Below, piece by piece: positions 1 through 10,351 of a stretch of 55,853 nt of DNA (position 1 is the stretch's first letter; every line of letters begins with the position of its first letter). A program made the position numbers and the translations under genes. Origin of the DNA: Gnetum montanum (Eukaryota > Streptophyta > Gnetopsida > Gnetales > Gnetaceae); assembly GCA_015680685.1 (NCBI GenBank), contig MNCI01003413.1, positions 446,592 to 502,444 of the forward strand, given 5' to 3'. The notes below the pieces were generated by a model. The model saw only the letters and a list, made by a program, of their open reading frames with translations. It did not search any database and was not told where the DNA came from.

Positions 1-223
1 GGGAGGGGAGAGGAATGTTTATCTTGATATTTCTACAATTCGAGTTAGGATTTTCTAATTCTTGGAGGGTATTAAAAGGGTAAGTATGAGGGGAAAATTG
101 AAACTTTTTAACAAAAGTCAATCACATTAATGCCAAAAATACTTAAATAATCCTCTTAATGAACCATATCATCCACTATGAGCCATAAACAAGAAAAAAA
201 TGCACAATTGTGAAGGGATATTA
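1..223. other. unassigned left flank
   Basis: AT-rich sequence left of the first long terminal repeat. It starts with a short G-rich stretch (GGGAGGGGAGAGG). I see no coding frame, repeat or RNA gene in it. Confidence 0.5.
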
Positions 224-771
224 TGACATCCTATCCCTAGATATCATGGAAAACATCAAATATGTTATATATTAGACATTATGTGTACGAAGAAAATATA
301 CCAAATGTGAAATATATGTGATATTCAACATTATGTATAAAGAAAATAATAGGAAAAATGCAAAAAGAAAAATAAAAGAATGCTTTATTGATATGGAATA
401 GCATATTTGGATTGTGCTTTGAGAGTGTTCCTTGGGCTTTTCTTCCTTTGGCATCTATCCCTTAGAGGCAATGCAGCACTACCACCATAGTTAGGCCTAT
501 AACCTAACCAAAAGGGATGGCTAGTCCACTTCCTATCCCACTTCACCCATCTTGGCATGACTTACCCATACTAACCCCGTAACTCCATGCTGGCATGACC
601 TCTAACCCCAAGTATAAATGCCTTAGGTCAAACCCCCAAAGGTTACCTTAAGAGACACATTTGTTATTACAACATGCCCTTTTGGGTCTTATTAAGATAA
701 CAATAATACTTTTTATGAAAAAACACCATCTTTATGAGGTAACAACATCATTTTGGAATGGAGATGTGACA
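224..771 (-). repeat. long terminal repeat, left copy of K
   Basis: About 548 bp, closely matching 4430-5004 from the first TGACATC to the last GATGTGACA. In minus orientation it would be the 3' LTR. The weakly purine-rich sequence just to its right (minus strand AATGAAGA) would be the polypurine tract. Confidence 0.7.
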
Positions 772-2980
772 TCTTCATTAATCATTGTAGAGTAATTTGT
801 AAACTATGATTCTTAATAAGTGTTATCCATCAACATCATCTGTTCCTGAATTCTAAAGTCTAATTTATCTACTGAATATGTAAAGTAAGAAGAATATGCA
901 CTGGCTAATGGAATTGCATGTTGAATTGATGGAAACATCTTCTTTAAATCAAGGGTTCATCTTCCAAAGATTCCTTTACAAATCCATATTTTATGAATTG
1001 ATAAACACTACTTCCAACTTTTGCATTGAAACCTCCATAAAGAATAAATGGAACTGGATTACTATAACTTAGTAATAACTTATTCTTCAAACTTTTTTTT
1101 ATTTGCTTAATCAAATATGCTCCTTGACATAGTCTAACATCTAAACATGTTGGTTTGACAATTAAATGTGTGTTAACCATTCATACACATCTTCCTAATA
1201 ATTGAATTTTTAAAATCAATGTCAAGGCTATGTGATTTGTTTTGAAATATTAACTATTTATTCTTTTCCATGGCTTGAAGTTCTAGAATTTCAAAAATCA
1301 TATTTTCTAAACTCCATTCAAATCTTTGTATCAATTCAAACTTGAATTTTTTTATAAAAGATTGCACAACCATCCATCTGATTTCTACAATATGCTAATC
1401 TATATGGCTCAAAAGAAGAACTTTCATAAGAACCTTTTTACTTATAAATACCTTTGTATCCCATCTTTTCCAAGTCTATTTAGAATTAATATAGAAACTC
1501 CCATGGTAAGACTTTTTGTAAGTTTTAACTCTGCCAAGATGTGTGGATATCAATATTCATGTCAATCTAAGGCCCATGATGGACATAGCAAGTGTTGTTT
1601 CTCATTCACTAGTGATCTTGCAAGCACATTGTATGTTGAAACTTTCATTATCATTTTTGGATTCTTTTTTGGATCATTTTTCTTCATGAGTATCGTAATC
1701 CTTGTTGAAATGAGATTTTGAGTCTCCATGTTGTTTTTCCATATGTTTTGATTGCAAGGTGGATTAATATACCCTTTTCTTGATGGTTGAAGATTATTCT
1801 AATTCTTCAACTAATTCTCCAACTAATACATTAACTGATCATTAACTAATACATCGACTATTTCATTAACTGATAATCAACTAATACTAATACAGCAACT
1901 AATTCTCCAACTACTTTAACTACATTATCTAGTTTTATAATTACATTGTCTAATTTTAGTAATATTTAATGACATCATATAATTTTAGTAATATGTAACT
2001 ATATTATCTAATTCTTAATGGCCTTTCTACCCCTCTTGAGAACACTAACTCTAGCAATGTAATTAATGACATGCCATAGTGATCTTAAGATTATCTGTAG
2101 GGGTTATACAATAAATCTTAAAGCCCAAAAGGTTCAAATTATGATATCATTGCCTAGATGATAAATTTGACCTTACCATTGAGTTTCGAAGGATGAAAAA
2201 TGTTGGAAATGACTATTCATATGTTGAAAATGGACATCATATGCTTGAGTGATGCCAAAATTAAACTTTTGAGGATCTAAACTAATTTTTGGGATTCCCT
2301 GAGATAGATCTAACTCTACCATTAGGTTTAGAAGGTTCAAATCTATAGGAAACAACTCTTCATTCACCAAGAAAAGGTTTTCCAAATCAAAAGTTATGGC
2401 TTCTGGAGTCTAGGACCTTTGACACAAAAAACAAGACTTCCCAAGAGGTTACCCATCCCAGTACTACTCCAAAGCAAGCATTTTTATCTCTCTTGATACC
2501 AATGCACCAAACTCTAATTTTTGAAACTATTTTTGCACGTATTATTTTTAAATTAACTATTTGATGATGGAATTATGAATTTTCCATTAATTTACAAAAA
2601 TTTCAAATTTTTTCATTAGTTGAAAAACAAATGAAAATCTTTCGTCATATAATAGAGAATTTGTCATTTTGTTCTAATGGAAACAACGGTCATGGTGACA
2701 CATCAACAATGGCCTCAATGGCTACTAGGCAACATTGATAGCTAGGCTGGGTGCATCTAGGAGATGTAGCAATGCAACAGTGGTGTGTAGCGTTGGGCAG
2801 TGCCGCTAGTTTTTTTCTTTAAGGGCCTCTAGGCCTATGTAGCTCATTTTCAAGGTTTGTATGGCCCTGTTATGGGTCAACGTAGCTCTCAACTAGGCAT
2901 GTGTGGCCCATGTCAGGGCTTACACATGGCCCATCACTGGGTTCATGTGGTGGAGAGGTGGTTTGCGGCAGTGTCCAAAG

Positions 2981-3062
2981 AGGTGGTTTTTGGTAGTGCT
3001 GAAGGTGATTTTTGATGGTGCTAGAGGTGATTTTTGGTGGTGCAGGAGGCATTTTTTGGTGA
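2981..3062 (+). repeat. 22-bp degenerate tandem repeat
   Basis: Nearly four consecutive 22-base units built on AGGTGATTTTTGGTGGTGCT, starting at 2981, 3003, 3025 and 3047. The units differ by a few substitutions. They lie in the GC-richer core of K. Confidence 0.75.
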
Positions 3063-3538
3063 CAAAAGTGGTAGGTGGCAGGTAGGAAAATTTTTTTCGT
3101 TTTAGGAGTGGCAGTTGTAGTTGTAGTTGCAGGGAAACATAAGGGCAAGCAACAAGCACAATAGGCAATGTGTGCAAAGGAGTGGCAGCAGTGGTGGTGT
3201 GGCTGACGATGAAGCAGTGAGGGTAAGCAATCGACAATGCTGGCGCAATGGCACGAGGTTGCAGATTGGTGTGTGGGAGAGTAGTGGCAAGCATGGGTGA
3301 TGGCACACATGGCAAAGGGTGATGGTGGCCTACACACTATGGTGGCCCTATGAGGGTAAACGTAGCTTGTAGGGCCTATGCAACCTTGGCAGGTCCTACA
3401 CATCCTATAGGGCTTTCAACTCTTATTGGGGTTGCACGACTTGAGTTTTTTTAAAATTATTATTATTATTATTATTTGAAATTTTAATATTTTTTATTTG
3501 TATTATTATTTTTATTTTTATTTAATGAAAATTATTTT

Positions 3539-3567
3539 GGGGCATAGGATCGAACCTATGACCTCCC
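3539..3567 (-). other. tRNA T-arm / B-box-like segment
   Basis: On the minus strand this reads GGTCATAGGTTCGATCCTAT followed by GCCCC. That matches the pol III B-box consensus (GGTTCGANNCC) and can form a T-arm hairpin (CATAG/CTATG). No convincing A-box or full cloverleaf was found, so it may be a tRNA or SINE relic or a chance match. Confidence 0.35.
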
Positions 3568-4413
3568 ATTCCATAAGTATTTTAGAGATTTTTTTAACTT
3601 TTTATTATTATTTTATTCCACCTTACCTTGGTGGTTGATGTGGTGGTTAGACCAATGTCAAGGTAGGGGTTTGGTATGGTAAACAACAATTCTAGGTTTA
3701 TTTCCAACTCTAAAATTTTGACTTATATATATATATAATAATTTAATAATTTAATATTATTTTAATGCACGTATAATGAGAAACTTTAAATACTGATATC
3801 TTCCAAACCATAAGTTCACTTGAGATGAAATTTGTACCATTGGAATTATCTCGACGAGTACTATGTGTTGGACATAGTTTTAGGGTTCAAAAATAAAGTT
3901 GAGTTTTCAAGAATTAAAAGGATCAAACTAGCCTATTTTGTTGAATTAACATTTCTATGTTAACATATGGTAACGTGGAATCTTCTAGATTACTTGGATA
4001 GTGAATTTTAACAAAACAAGATCAATTCAGGTCATGGTTACTAACTTTTTTTAAAGAAATTTAACAATGACCCTAATCAATTAATAATTATAGTATTAAG
4101 ATGTGTCAGAGTTACCTAGACTGATGTAACATTGTCTTACCAATATCTTTTGCAATTCATGAATCTTGATGAGCTGCAATCAAATCTTCATTAGTTAATG
4201 ATAATTATCAAAGAATTTTTTTGGTTGCTGGGATCTAGATGCCTAATACATTATTCATGAAGTTAATGGAAAGGTATCTTCTAACTTGCATCACAAATAT
4301 ATGGTACATCTAGTGATGATCAATGGCTTTCCATGTGTTGTGGCTTCAAAGTTCATCATCAGATTCATGTTCTAGTTAGTCCATGGTTCTAAATGGCCCT
4401 TTGATCATGGTTT

Positions 4414-4425
4414 TCTTTGATACAA
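4414..4425 (-). other. tRNA-Met-like primer-binding site of K
   Basis: The minus strand reads TTGTATCAAAGA, beginning a few bases inside the right repeat. It matches the plant iMet primer-binding site TGGTATCAGAGC at 9 of 12 positions. It is the main reason for reading K on the minus strand. Confidence 0.45.
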
Positions 4426-4429
4426 ATTG

Positions 4430-5004
4430 TGACATCTCGTCCCTAGATGTCATGGAAAACGTCAAATATACAATATATTAGACATTATGCATACAAAAAA
4501 AATATACCAAATGTGAAATATATGTGATATTCGACATTATGTATAGAGGAAATAATAGGGAAAATGTATAAAGAAAAATAAAAGAATGCTTTATTGATAT
4601 GGAATAGCATATCTAGATCATTCTCTGAGAGTGTTCCTTGGGGTTTTCTTCCTTTTTCATCTATCCCTTAGAGGCAATCCAACACTACCACCATGGTTAG
4701 GCCTATAACCCAGCCAAAAGGGATGACCACTCCACTTCCTATCCCACTTCACCTAGATTCCCATGACTTTCCTATACTAGCTCTTCCACTCCATGTTGGC
4801 ATAACCTCTAACCCTAGATATAAATGCTTTAGGTCAAACCCCCAAAGCTTACCTTAATAGACATGTCCGTTATTCCAACATGCCATTTTGGGTCTCAATT
4901 ACAACTACTCTTTTAGGTCTTGTTAAAAGATAACAATAACACTTGTTATGAAGAGACACCATCTTCATTAGTCAACAACATCATTTTGGAATGGGGATGT
5001 GATA
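4430..5004 (-). repeat. long terminal repeat, right copy of K
   Basis: About 575 bp, matching 224-771. In minus orientation it would be the 5' LTR, ending directly before the primer-binding-like site. The outer terminus is GATGTGATA, one transition from the other copy. Confidence 0.7.
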
Positions 5005-5168
5005 GTTATAAGGAAGTTAACACCTATGAGGTTTCTTTTTAAAAAATTTTCTAACTCTACAATCATAATAAGCTAAGAATTTTATCTAATTAAAGGTATG
5101 AGAAAGGAAGGGAGTTATAAAAATCAAAGTAAACATTTTGATAACTTTTAAATCCTTGATGATTACAG

Positions 5169-5655
5169 ATGGCTTTGAAGAGAGGAGAAATAGGAGGATC
5201 CTCACAACTAGCAAGAAAGAGACTAGAGGCCATGGAAGAGGCTGAATAGGAGAACAAGATCCACAAATAGAACATGCAGAGAAGGAGGATCAATCTTTTA
5301 GCATCCATCAAGAAATTCCTACCATAGGACATTTGGCCCAATGGGAGGTAGAAGAACCACAAGTACAATGACAACACCTTATTCCATCACCAAATTCCCT
5401 CCAAGCCATCCAAGAAAAATTAATCCAAACCACAATAATTGTGGAAATAAACTTTGGCCCATTTGTAGAATTTGTTTCAAAAGTTACAAAGGCACAACTC
5501 CAAGTGTCACCAATGGTATTTAGGGAAGACCTATCAATTCTAGTATAGCAAAGGAAAAGATGAAATAGTCAACATTAAGAGAGTCTCTATATCTTATTTA
5601 GTTAATGTGATAGCTAAAGCCCTTAACATGCCCAATGAAGGGACAAGAAAAGCTA
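5169..5655 (+). pseudogene. N-terminal part of a coiled-coil ORF (element B)
   Basis: The ATG at 5169 opens a frame beginning MALKRGEIGGSSQ. It resembles the start of the ORF at 9112 in element A (MAPKRRQQGGPSQ), and the roughly 150 bases upstream also align between the two copies. The frame is interrupted by stops and shifts. It stops matching at about 5655, where the composite element A/A2 begins. The rest of this ORF is probably 12635-14526, because that segment lacks a start and directly abuts the far end of A/A2. The product is unknown. Lys/Arg-rich start and Glu/Lys-rich continuation are all that can be seen. In A the same ORF lies just before the 3' LTR, the place of env-like ORFs in Athila elements. 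Confidence 0.5.
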
Positions 5656-5666
5656 GTTGCCGAGGA
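5656..5666 (+). other. remnant primer-binding site of A
   Basis: GTTGCCGAGGA followed by TGGTGCTAG aligns with the primer-binding site and leader of A2 (minus strand at 11721-11739). It marks the internal 5' end of A and shows that the 5' LTR has been lost. Confidence 0.55.
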
Positions 5667-5784
5667 TGGTGCTAGTTATATAGATTAGTTATATCATACA
5701 AGATCACTGTAACAAGTATTAATGATATATCCTTTAGAAAAGAAATTAAATTCAATTCAATTAAGTCACACATGGTTCACAACC

Positions 5785-7740
5785 ATGCCTCTTCTACAAG
5801 ATTATAATAATGCCACATCTAGTAAGGCAATTCATTGGAGAACCAACGAATATTATGACAATGAATGTTGGAGTATGCAACCCAAGGTGGGGATTTCTTA
5901 TAAACATAAATGAAGACAACATCGTCCCAACACACAAAATCATAACTTACCCGATGATGATGAACCCCTACTAGCCACTAAAATCTTAACAGAAATACAA
6001 GAGGCTATTCAAATATCCCACAAGCATCGTAAGGAAAGTTGTCTACCCATGCTTGACTTAAACAACTTTTCCAAGTTTTCAAGAGGCTATGATTCATATC
6101 TACAACAACATTTACAAGCCTTCTACGATGCAAGTACATGGAACAATATTAATAATAGGTGGAAAAAACTTAATCTCTTTCCTATGACACTCGTGGGCCA
6201 AGTAAAAGTATGGTATAGGTCATTAAAACCAAAATCAATTCAATGTTGGCCAACAATGGTAGAACTTTTCAATGAAAGATATCAAACCTATGCGAGAGTT
6301 TCATCCTTAAGGAGAAAAATCAAAAAATGGAAACAAGTGCAACATGAACCCTTGGACATGGCCTTAGAAAGATATTATGTACTATTAAACAACTACCTAG
6401 GCCATGGGTTCTCCAAGGAGAGGCTAATGTGCCATATCATAGATGGGCTCCGTAATGAAACAAGGGAGACCCTAGGGATGTAGGCCCAAGGTCAACTATG
6501 TGAGCTACGAACCCATCAACTCCAAGAGCTTATTAAGTGGATAGCAAAAGAAGAAGGAGAAATAACTAAATGGGAGAATGTTGAAGGTTCTCAACAGGAC
6601 CAAAATCTCAACTTAACAAGGATCCATGACCATGAAGAGGAGAAATCAACTCACTTCAAGGAGGTGGAATCATCTTTGCCAATCCTACAATCACTACATG
6701 AAATTGAGTCAAAGATTAATAAGATGAAGGATTAGGTACATAAAATATGTAGAGAATATGCCAACATTATTAGAGGATGAACTATGCCAAATNGATGTAG
6801 AGAATATGCCAACATTATTAGAGGACGAACTATGCCAAATCGAGAAACAGGACAGGGCACCACGCAACAATCAGAAAGAAGGGTTGAAGAGAATAAGGAT
6901 AAGAACTCAACTGCCAATCATATGTATCAATGTAATATTTGCTTGTACGATCATCCCAAAGGTCAATGTCCAATCTTGTCACATTTACATGAGCATTGGA
7001 GAGGAATGTTACATCCAGAGTTTGTACAAAAATACTGTGTCCAACCACAGTGGAAAAAGCCTTAGTCATGGGGGAGGCCACCTCCAACTAGACCATACCC
7101 TTCGTATGTCCTAGCACCAAATGCATATTATGCTCAACACCCTATTTCTCCAACAAGATTAGCATCCTCTACCTCACCTCATCGTTATCATTCTCTCGAG
7201 TACTATCCACCCATGTCCTCTCCAACAAGATCACTACCTCATGTGCCTTACACTTCTCCTCAACCTCAATATTCTCATACTTCACCCCCTTCTACATCAC
7301 CCACCAACTATGCCAAAAGATTTTGCACCACAGCACCAACCTGAAAATGTTACTTGTGCTGCTACTATCAATAGCAATGGAGGTCCTTCACAACATCGAA
7401 GGCATCCCTTCTTTAGATGTGACCATCAAAAGGGACACCACAATTTAGAAACCATTGCATCCACAAACTCAGCACAAATCCAACACTGTGGTGCATCTTC
7501 CTCTTCAAACCCAACTCCTCATGTTACCTTATCAAGGCCACCACTCAATACTCCAACAACCATGGGGCCCAATGAATATTACCACATGGGGAAACATGTT
7601 GATCCTTACATACCATCTTACAGTAACAAGTACCATAGTGGGTTAACTCCTTATAAATTAACCACATCTTATAACTTGCCCCACTATGTCAACTCTAATC
7701 AAGTGTGTGAACCCCAATGGGGTAAGTATGACTAGGTTCC
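5785..7740 (+). pseudogene. gag: gag of element A
   Basis: Ty3/gypsy Gag, the structural capsid/nucleocapsid protein of the element's particles. The ATG at 5785 matches the start of the A2 copy (11602). The capsid-like core lies at about 6030-6540 and contains the conserved WYRSL stretch and a Leu/His/Arg-rich C-terminal half similar to gag of E (41158-41740). A nucleocapsid zinc knuckle of C-x2-C-x3-H-x4-C type is intact at 6931-6969 (CNICLYDHPKGQC). A Pro/Ser/Tyr-rich tail follows and moves to another frame at about 7240. In-frame stops occur at about 5911, 6481, 6733 and 7063. The stop at 5911 looks like CGA to TGA. A single N at 6793 sits in a 46-base duplication. No protease follows. Confidence 0.8.
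6747..6840. repeat. 46-base duplication around one N (assembly join)
   Basis: 6747-6792 and 6795-6840 are the same 46 bases with one difference, separated by an N at 6793. The same pattern occurs around 12262, 19784 and 23819. It probably marks an unmerged contig overlap. Confidence 0.8.
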
Positions 7741-7956
7741 AATATTTTCAACATGCAAGGATCCCCACCTTCCATTTATTAATTCTAGCCATGCTCAATC
7801 ATTTAGTTATTGGGGGTATCCTCCATTCTAACAACACAGAATTAATAAATGTTTTTCTGTTTCTTTAATTTTTTAACTTTTTGTTTTCTAGTTTTTCACC
7901 CTTTTAATTTATTATTTTATCTTTTTATGAGTAATCTCATCCATGAATAAAACTCT

Positions 7957-8031
7957 CATGTGGCTCGTTGGTTAAGGTGTTATTCTATGCTATCAAGTCT
8001 CAGGTGACTAATTATTTGAACAGTGAGCCCA
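7957..8031 (+). other. tRNA/SINE-like relic
   Basis: TGGCTCGTTGGTTAAGG at about 7959 resembles a pol III A-box with D-loop. TTTGAACAGTGAGCCC lies about 45 bases further on, where a T-arm would be, and AGCC could pair with GGCT. The anticodon and T stems are poorly kept. It may be a decayed tRNA-derived SINE head in the spacer of A, or coincidence. Confidence 0.3.
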
Positions 8032-8071
8032 TCACATCCACCCAACCATTCTATTAATAAGAGGTTCTACT

Positions 8072-8560
8072 TTGGGTACGATGATATTCTTGACATCATT
8101 AAAACTTAAAGTATTTTTTTGTGCTCATTATACCCAGAGCGAAGAAGGATGGACTAAGAGGGAATGGCCAGGGTGTGACATCAAGGGGACTTACGGATTC
8201 TCTTTGGTGACATCTGTAGGGGCTATCATGCAGCTTGGTTGTACTAAGATCCTTGTAGATCTAATGAAAAATGGGAGTAAGAGTATTAAAGACATCCAAC
8301 AATAAAAAACAAAAAAAAACACTAAAAAAAGAGAGTGTGCCAAAGCAGCCAAACAAAAAGTATGCTACAAAGAAATTCCAAGTCACTCCTCCCTTGCACA
8401 AAATGCCAACTGATTGTATGCCTTACTGTCATGGTGCTCTTATGGTTGTCTATCATTGGATGAAATGATACAATGTCACTGATCGAAAGAATATACTTGA
8501 TCTTGATTTTGGAGCGATGGGCTAATGACACATTAATCATGCCCTACACTCAAGATTCAT
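8072..8560 (+). other. unrecognised ORF-like fragments in the spacer of A
   Basis: Two overlapping short frames (8072-8305 and 8271-8468, the second continuing past a TGA to about 8513) have unusually protein-like composition, with Trp, Cys, His and Gly, for a spacer. The spacers of D and E show nothing similar. The product is not recognised. It could be a captured gene fragment, a remnant of another transposon, or chance. Confidence 0.25.
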
Positions 8561-8767
8561 TGTGCCCTGAGTCAGTTACCTCATGTCCTAATCTCTGCAA
8601 TCCCTTCTCTGATTCATCACATCTCATTATTCATGTATTTGTGACTCGTGTCTTGTGTAGCATTGAATTCATATCGCATCATGATGGTATCAACATGTGT
8701 GTGTTTTTTTGCATCAGTATAGATTACATTTAACCCTTATAAGTGCATACAGACATCTTAAGGTGTG

Positions 8768-8823
8768 GTTATGCAAGGGCATATAGGTTGGAACCTGCTT
8801 TGGGAAGGAGCCACTTGCATGAC
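8768..8823 (+). repeat. conserved inverted-repeat block in the 3' spacer (A copy)
   Basis: GTTATGCAAG (8768-8777) is matched by CTTGCATGAC (8814-8823), a 10-base inverted repeat with one G-T wobble. Between them is a core containing CTTTGGG, AGG and CC. The same block occurs in D (26560-26615) and H (55658-55713, minus strand) and, with damaged arms, in E (about 35262-35318, minus strand). It lies in the 3' untranslated spacer. Function unknown; an RNA hairpin is a natural guess. Confidence 0.6.
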
Positions 8824-9111
8824 TTTTGTAATTTGTACTTATTTCACACCACCATATCATCTTATACCCTCCAAGTATTTCATTGCCAAATCTATTTTTT
8901 CTTTTGTCATCATTTTATCAAACGTTCCTCAAAACCAGGTCCAACATTAAACTGTTAGGGCAACTTCCTTAAAAAATTTCTAACTCTAAAATCACACTCA
9001 ATAAAGAATGCAAAATTTATTTTAAAGGCAATGAGTAAGGTATAAAATCACTGAAATTTTTTCAATAACCTTACTAACAATTGATCTTGGTGTGATTATA
9101 GATGGCCCCTA

Positions 9112-9361
9112 AAAGAAGACAACAAGGAGGACCTTCTCAAGGTTCAACCAAATGACCTGGGGGAGGTAGAGGCCAAGTACCTCATGCAGAACATGTAGAG
9201 AAGAAGGCAATCATTCAACATCCATTATGAAACTCCTGTTACTGCATAATCTATCCAAGAAAAAGGAGGAGAGGTTAGGGCCCAAGCCTNATTAGAAGCC
9301 TAAAGTGTAGGACAAAGGAAAGGCACCCATGGAGGAGCCACTGCCACTAGGACCCACATGA
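9112..9361 (+). pseudogene. coiled-coil ORF of A, internally deleted
   Basis: The ATG at 9112 starts MAPKRRQQGGPSQ and the frame ends with a TGA at 9359-9361 after the motif EEPLPLGPT. Element B ends its much longer ORF the same way (EEPPPQGTT at 14526). A therefore keeps only the two ends of the ORF; the middle (over 2 kb in B) is missing, at or near the N at 9290. A stop already interrupts the start portion. The ORF ends about 180 bases before the polypurine tract, in the env-like position. Product unknown. Confidence 0.55.
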
Positions 9362-9530
9362 GTTCCAAAAAAATTTTGTAATTCTATGTCTATGTCCCAA
9401 TTTTATTTTTTTCATATTCGTTGTAGCATGAATAAATTTTTGGTCAGTCAATAATCCCATACCTATCCACTGTGTAATCAATTGAGCTTGTTCCTCACTT
9501 TCTTTGACTCAAGGATGAGTTTTTATTTAG

Positions 9531-9541
9531 TTGTGGGGGTA
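9531..9541 (+). other. polypurine tract of A
   Basis: TTGTGGGGGTA lies directly before the LTR terminus TGATGA, preceded by a CTCAAGGATGAG segment shared with the ends of B, E and J. It is the expected plus-strand priming site. Confidence 0.75.
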
Positions 9542-10351
9542 TGATGAATCATGATTAACTAGGCCCCGTATACTAGGCCCCATATACTAAGCCCACTACG
9601 TATACGCGGCCCTGTATACGCAACATCTATTCTAGCCTATAAATAAGTGCACACCCACTGCACTTAGGCATCTTTCAAGTAGTTGTAGCGAAGCTCTTAC
9701 AGTTTGTTCTCACAAGAGTTAGAATATTTTCCCAATGCATGCCCGTAGTGTGATGCTTGTAATTGTACGACACCTTTATTCGAGTGTGATGTACTTGGAC
9801 AAGCACATGACCGGAAATAAAGATCGAGATTACTTCATCATTGCAGCATTCAATTAGTATTAATTGTTTAATTATTATTGTTAATTGTTATTATTATTTA
9901 TTGTTTTCTTAGATAATATTTCTTTACCATCATTTACTATTCCTATTGTTAAATGCGGAATGAGTACGACTCAATCACAAGCATTTAAGTGTGACTACTT
10001 GGTAACCTAGTAGCGTACCTAGGATCTACGCTTGGTAATCCTAGTAGTAGTCATGCACAAGGTCCAAGATGTATATGGATGATTAAGGAATGGATGTTGA
10101 CTACAGTTAGTTTAATCATTTCCTATTTCTTATTAGTTTAATCAAGATTATTTTCCATTGTCTCTAGGGTAGCACTAGTTTAGGATCACATCATATGTCT
10201 CACTCTGGACTAAACCATACGTGACAAAGCAAATACTAGTCTAGGCAGGAAGACAATGAACATCGATCAATGTGTAACTATCTAGATACCACAACTAGCC
10301 TATCCACGAAGTTCGACTAGATTGTGCATGAACGCTCGTATTCGTATGGTT
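9542..10351 (+). repeat. 3' LTR of A (last ~30 bases missing)
   Basis: Begins TGATGAATC and aligns over its whole length with the inverse of 11740-12634. The U3 start carries repeated GTATAC palindromes (9566-9624). A TATA box (TATAAATA) is at 9638-9645 and an AATAAA signal near 9817. The sequence breaks off at about 10351, within CCATAC, where inverted gag begins instead of the expected ...ACTCATCA end. Confidence 0.8.

Larger units (their letters stand above)
772..4402. other. non-coding interior of K
   Basis: 3.6 kb with no supported gene. Visible structure is limited to a more GC-rich part with short tandem repeats (2981-3062), a TTA-type microsatellite at about 3450-3535, a tRNA T-arm-like segment (3539-3567) and a TA run near 3723-3737. 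The open frames at 2870-3403 are complements of the repetitive GC-rich part and look accidental. Confidence 0.5.
224..5004 (-). mobile_element. LTR-type element K without recognisable gag/pol
   Basis: Two long direct repeats (224-771 and 4430-5004) align along their whole length and bound 3.7 kb of interior. Their ends are TGACATC and GATGTGACA (GATGTGATA in the right copy), a TG...CA pair with a short inverted repeat. On the minus strand, just inside the right copy, lies a sequence matching 9 of 12 bases of the tRNA-iMet primer-binding site, so the element is read tentatively as minus strand. No protease, RT, integrase or gag motif was found in the interior on either strand, so it resembles a large non-autonomous derivative (LARD). 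I found no convincing target-site duplication (TATTA at left, GTTAT at right). It could also be another class of repeat with long terminal direct repeats. Confidence 0.6.
5656..10351 (+). mobile_element. Ty3/gypsy-type element A, 5' LTR and pol missing
   Basis: Plus-strand order: remnant primer-binding site (5656), gag (5785-7740), long spacer, short coiled-coil ORF (9112-9361), polypurine tract (9531), 3' LTR (9542). There is no 5' LTR and no protease-to-integrase region; gag runs straight into spacer sequence. The 3' LTR lacks its last roughly 30 bases and is fused at about 10351 to the inverted gag of A2. It belongs to the TGATGA...TCATCA LTR family with D and E. The loss of pol may be a deletion, or the element may have been non-autonomous. 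Confidence 0.7.

Noticed and set aside
2870-3403. Cys/His-rich minus-strand open frame resembling a metal-binding protein
   Set aside because: It is the complement of the GT-rich 22-base repeats and similar wording. Three overlapping frames are open there, and no domain pattern is kept.
219-5009. Target-site duplication for K
   Set aside because: TATTA on the left and GTTAT on the right do not match at any reasonable offset.
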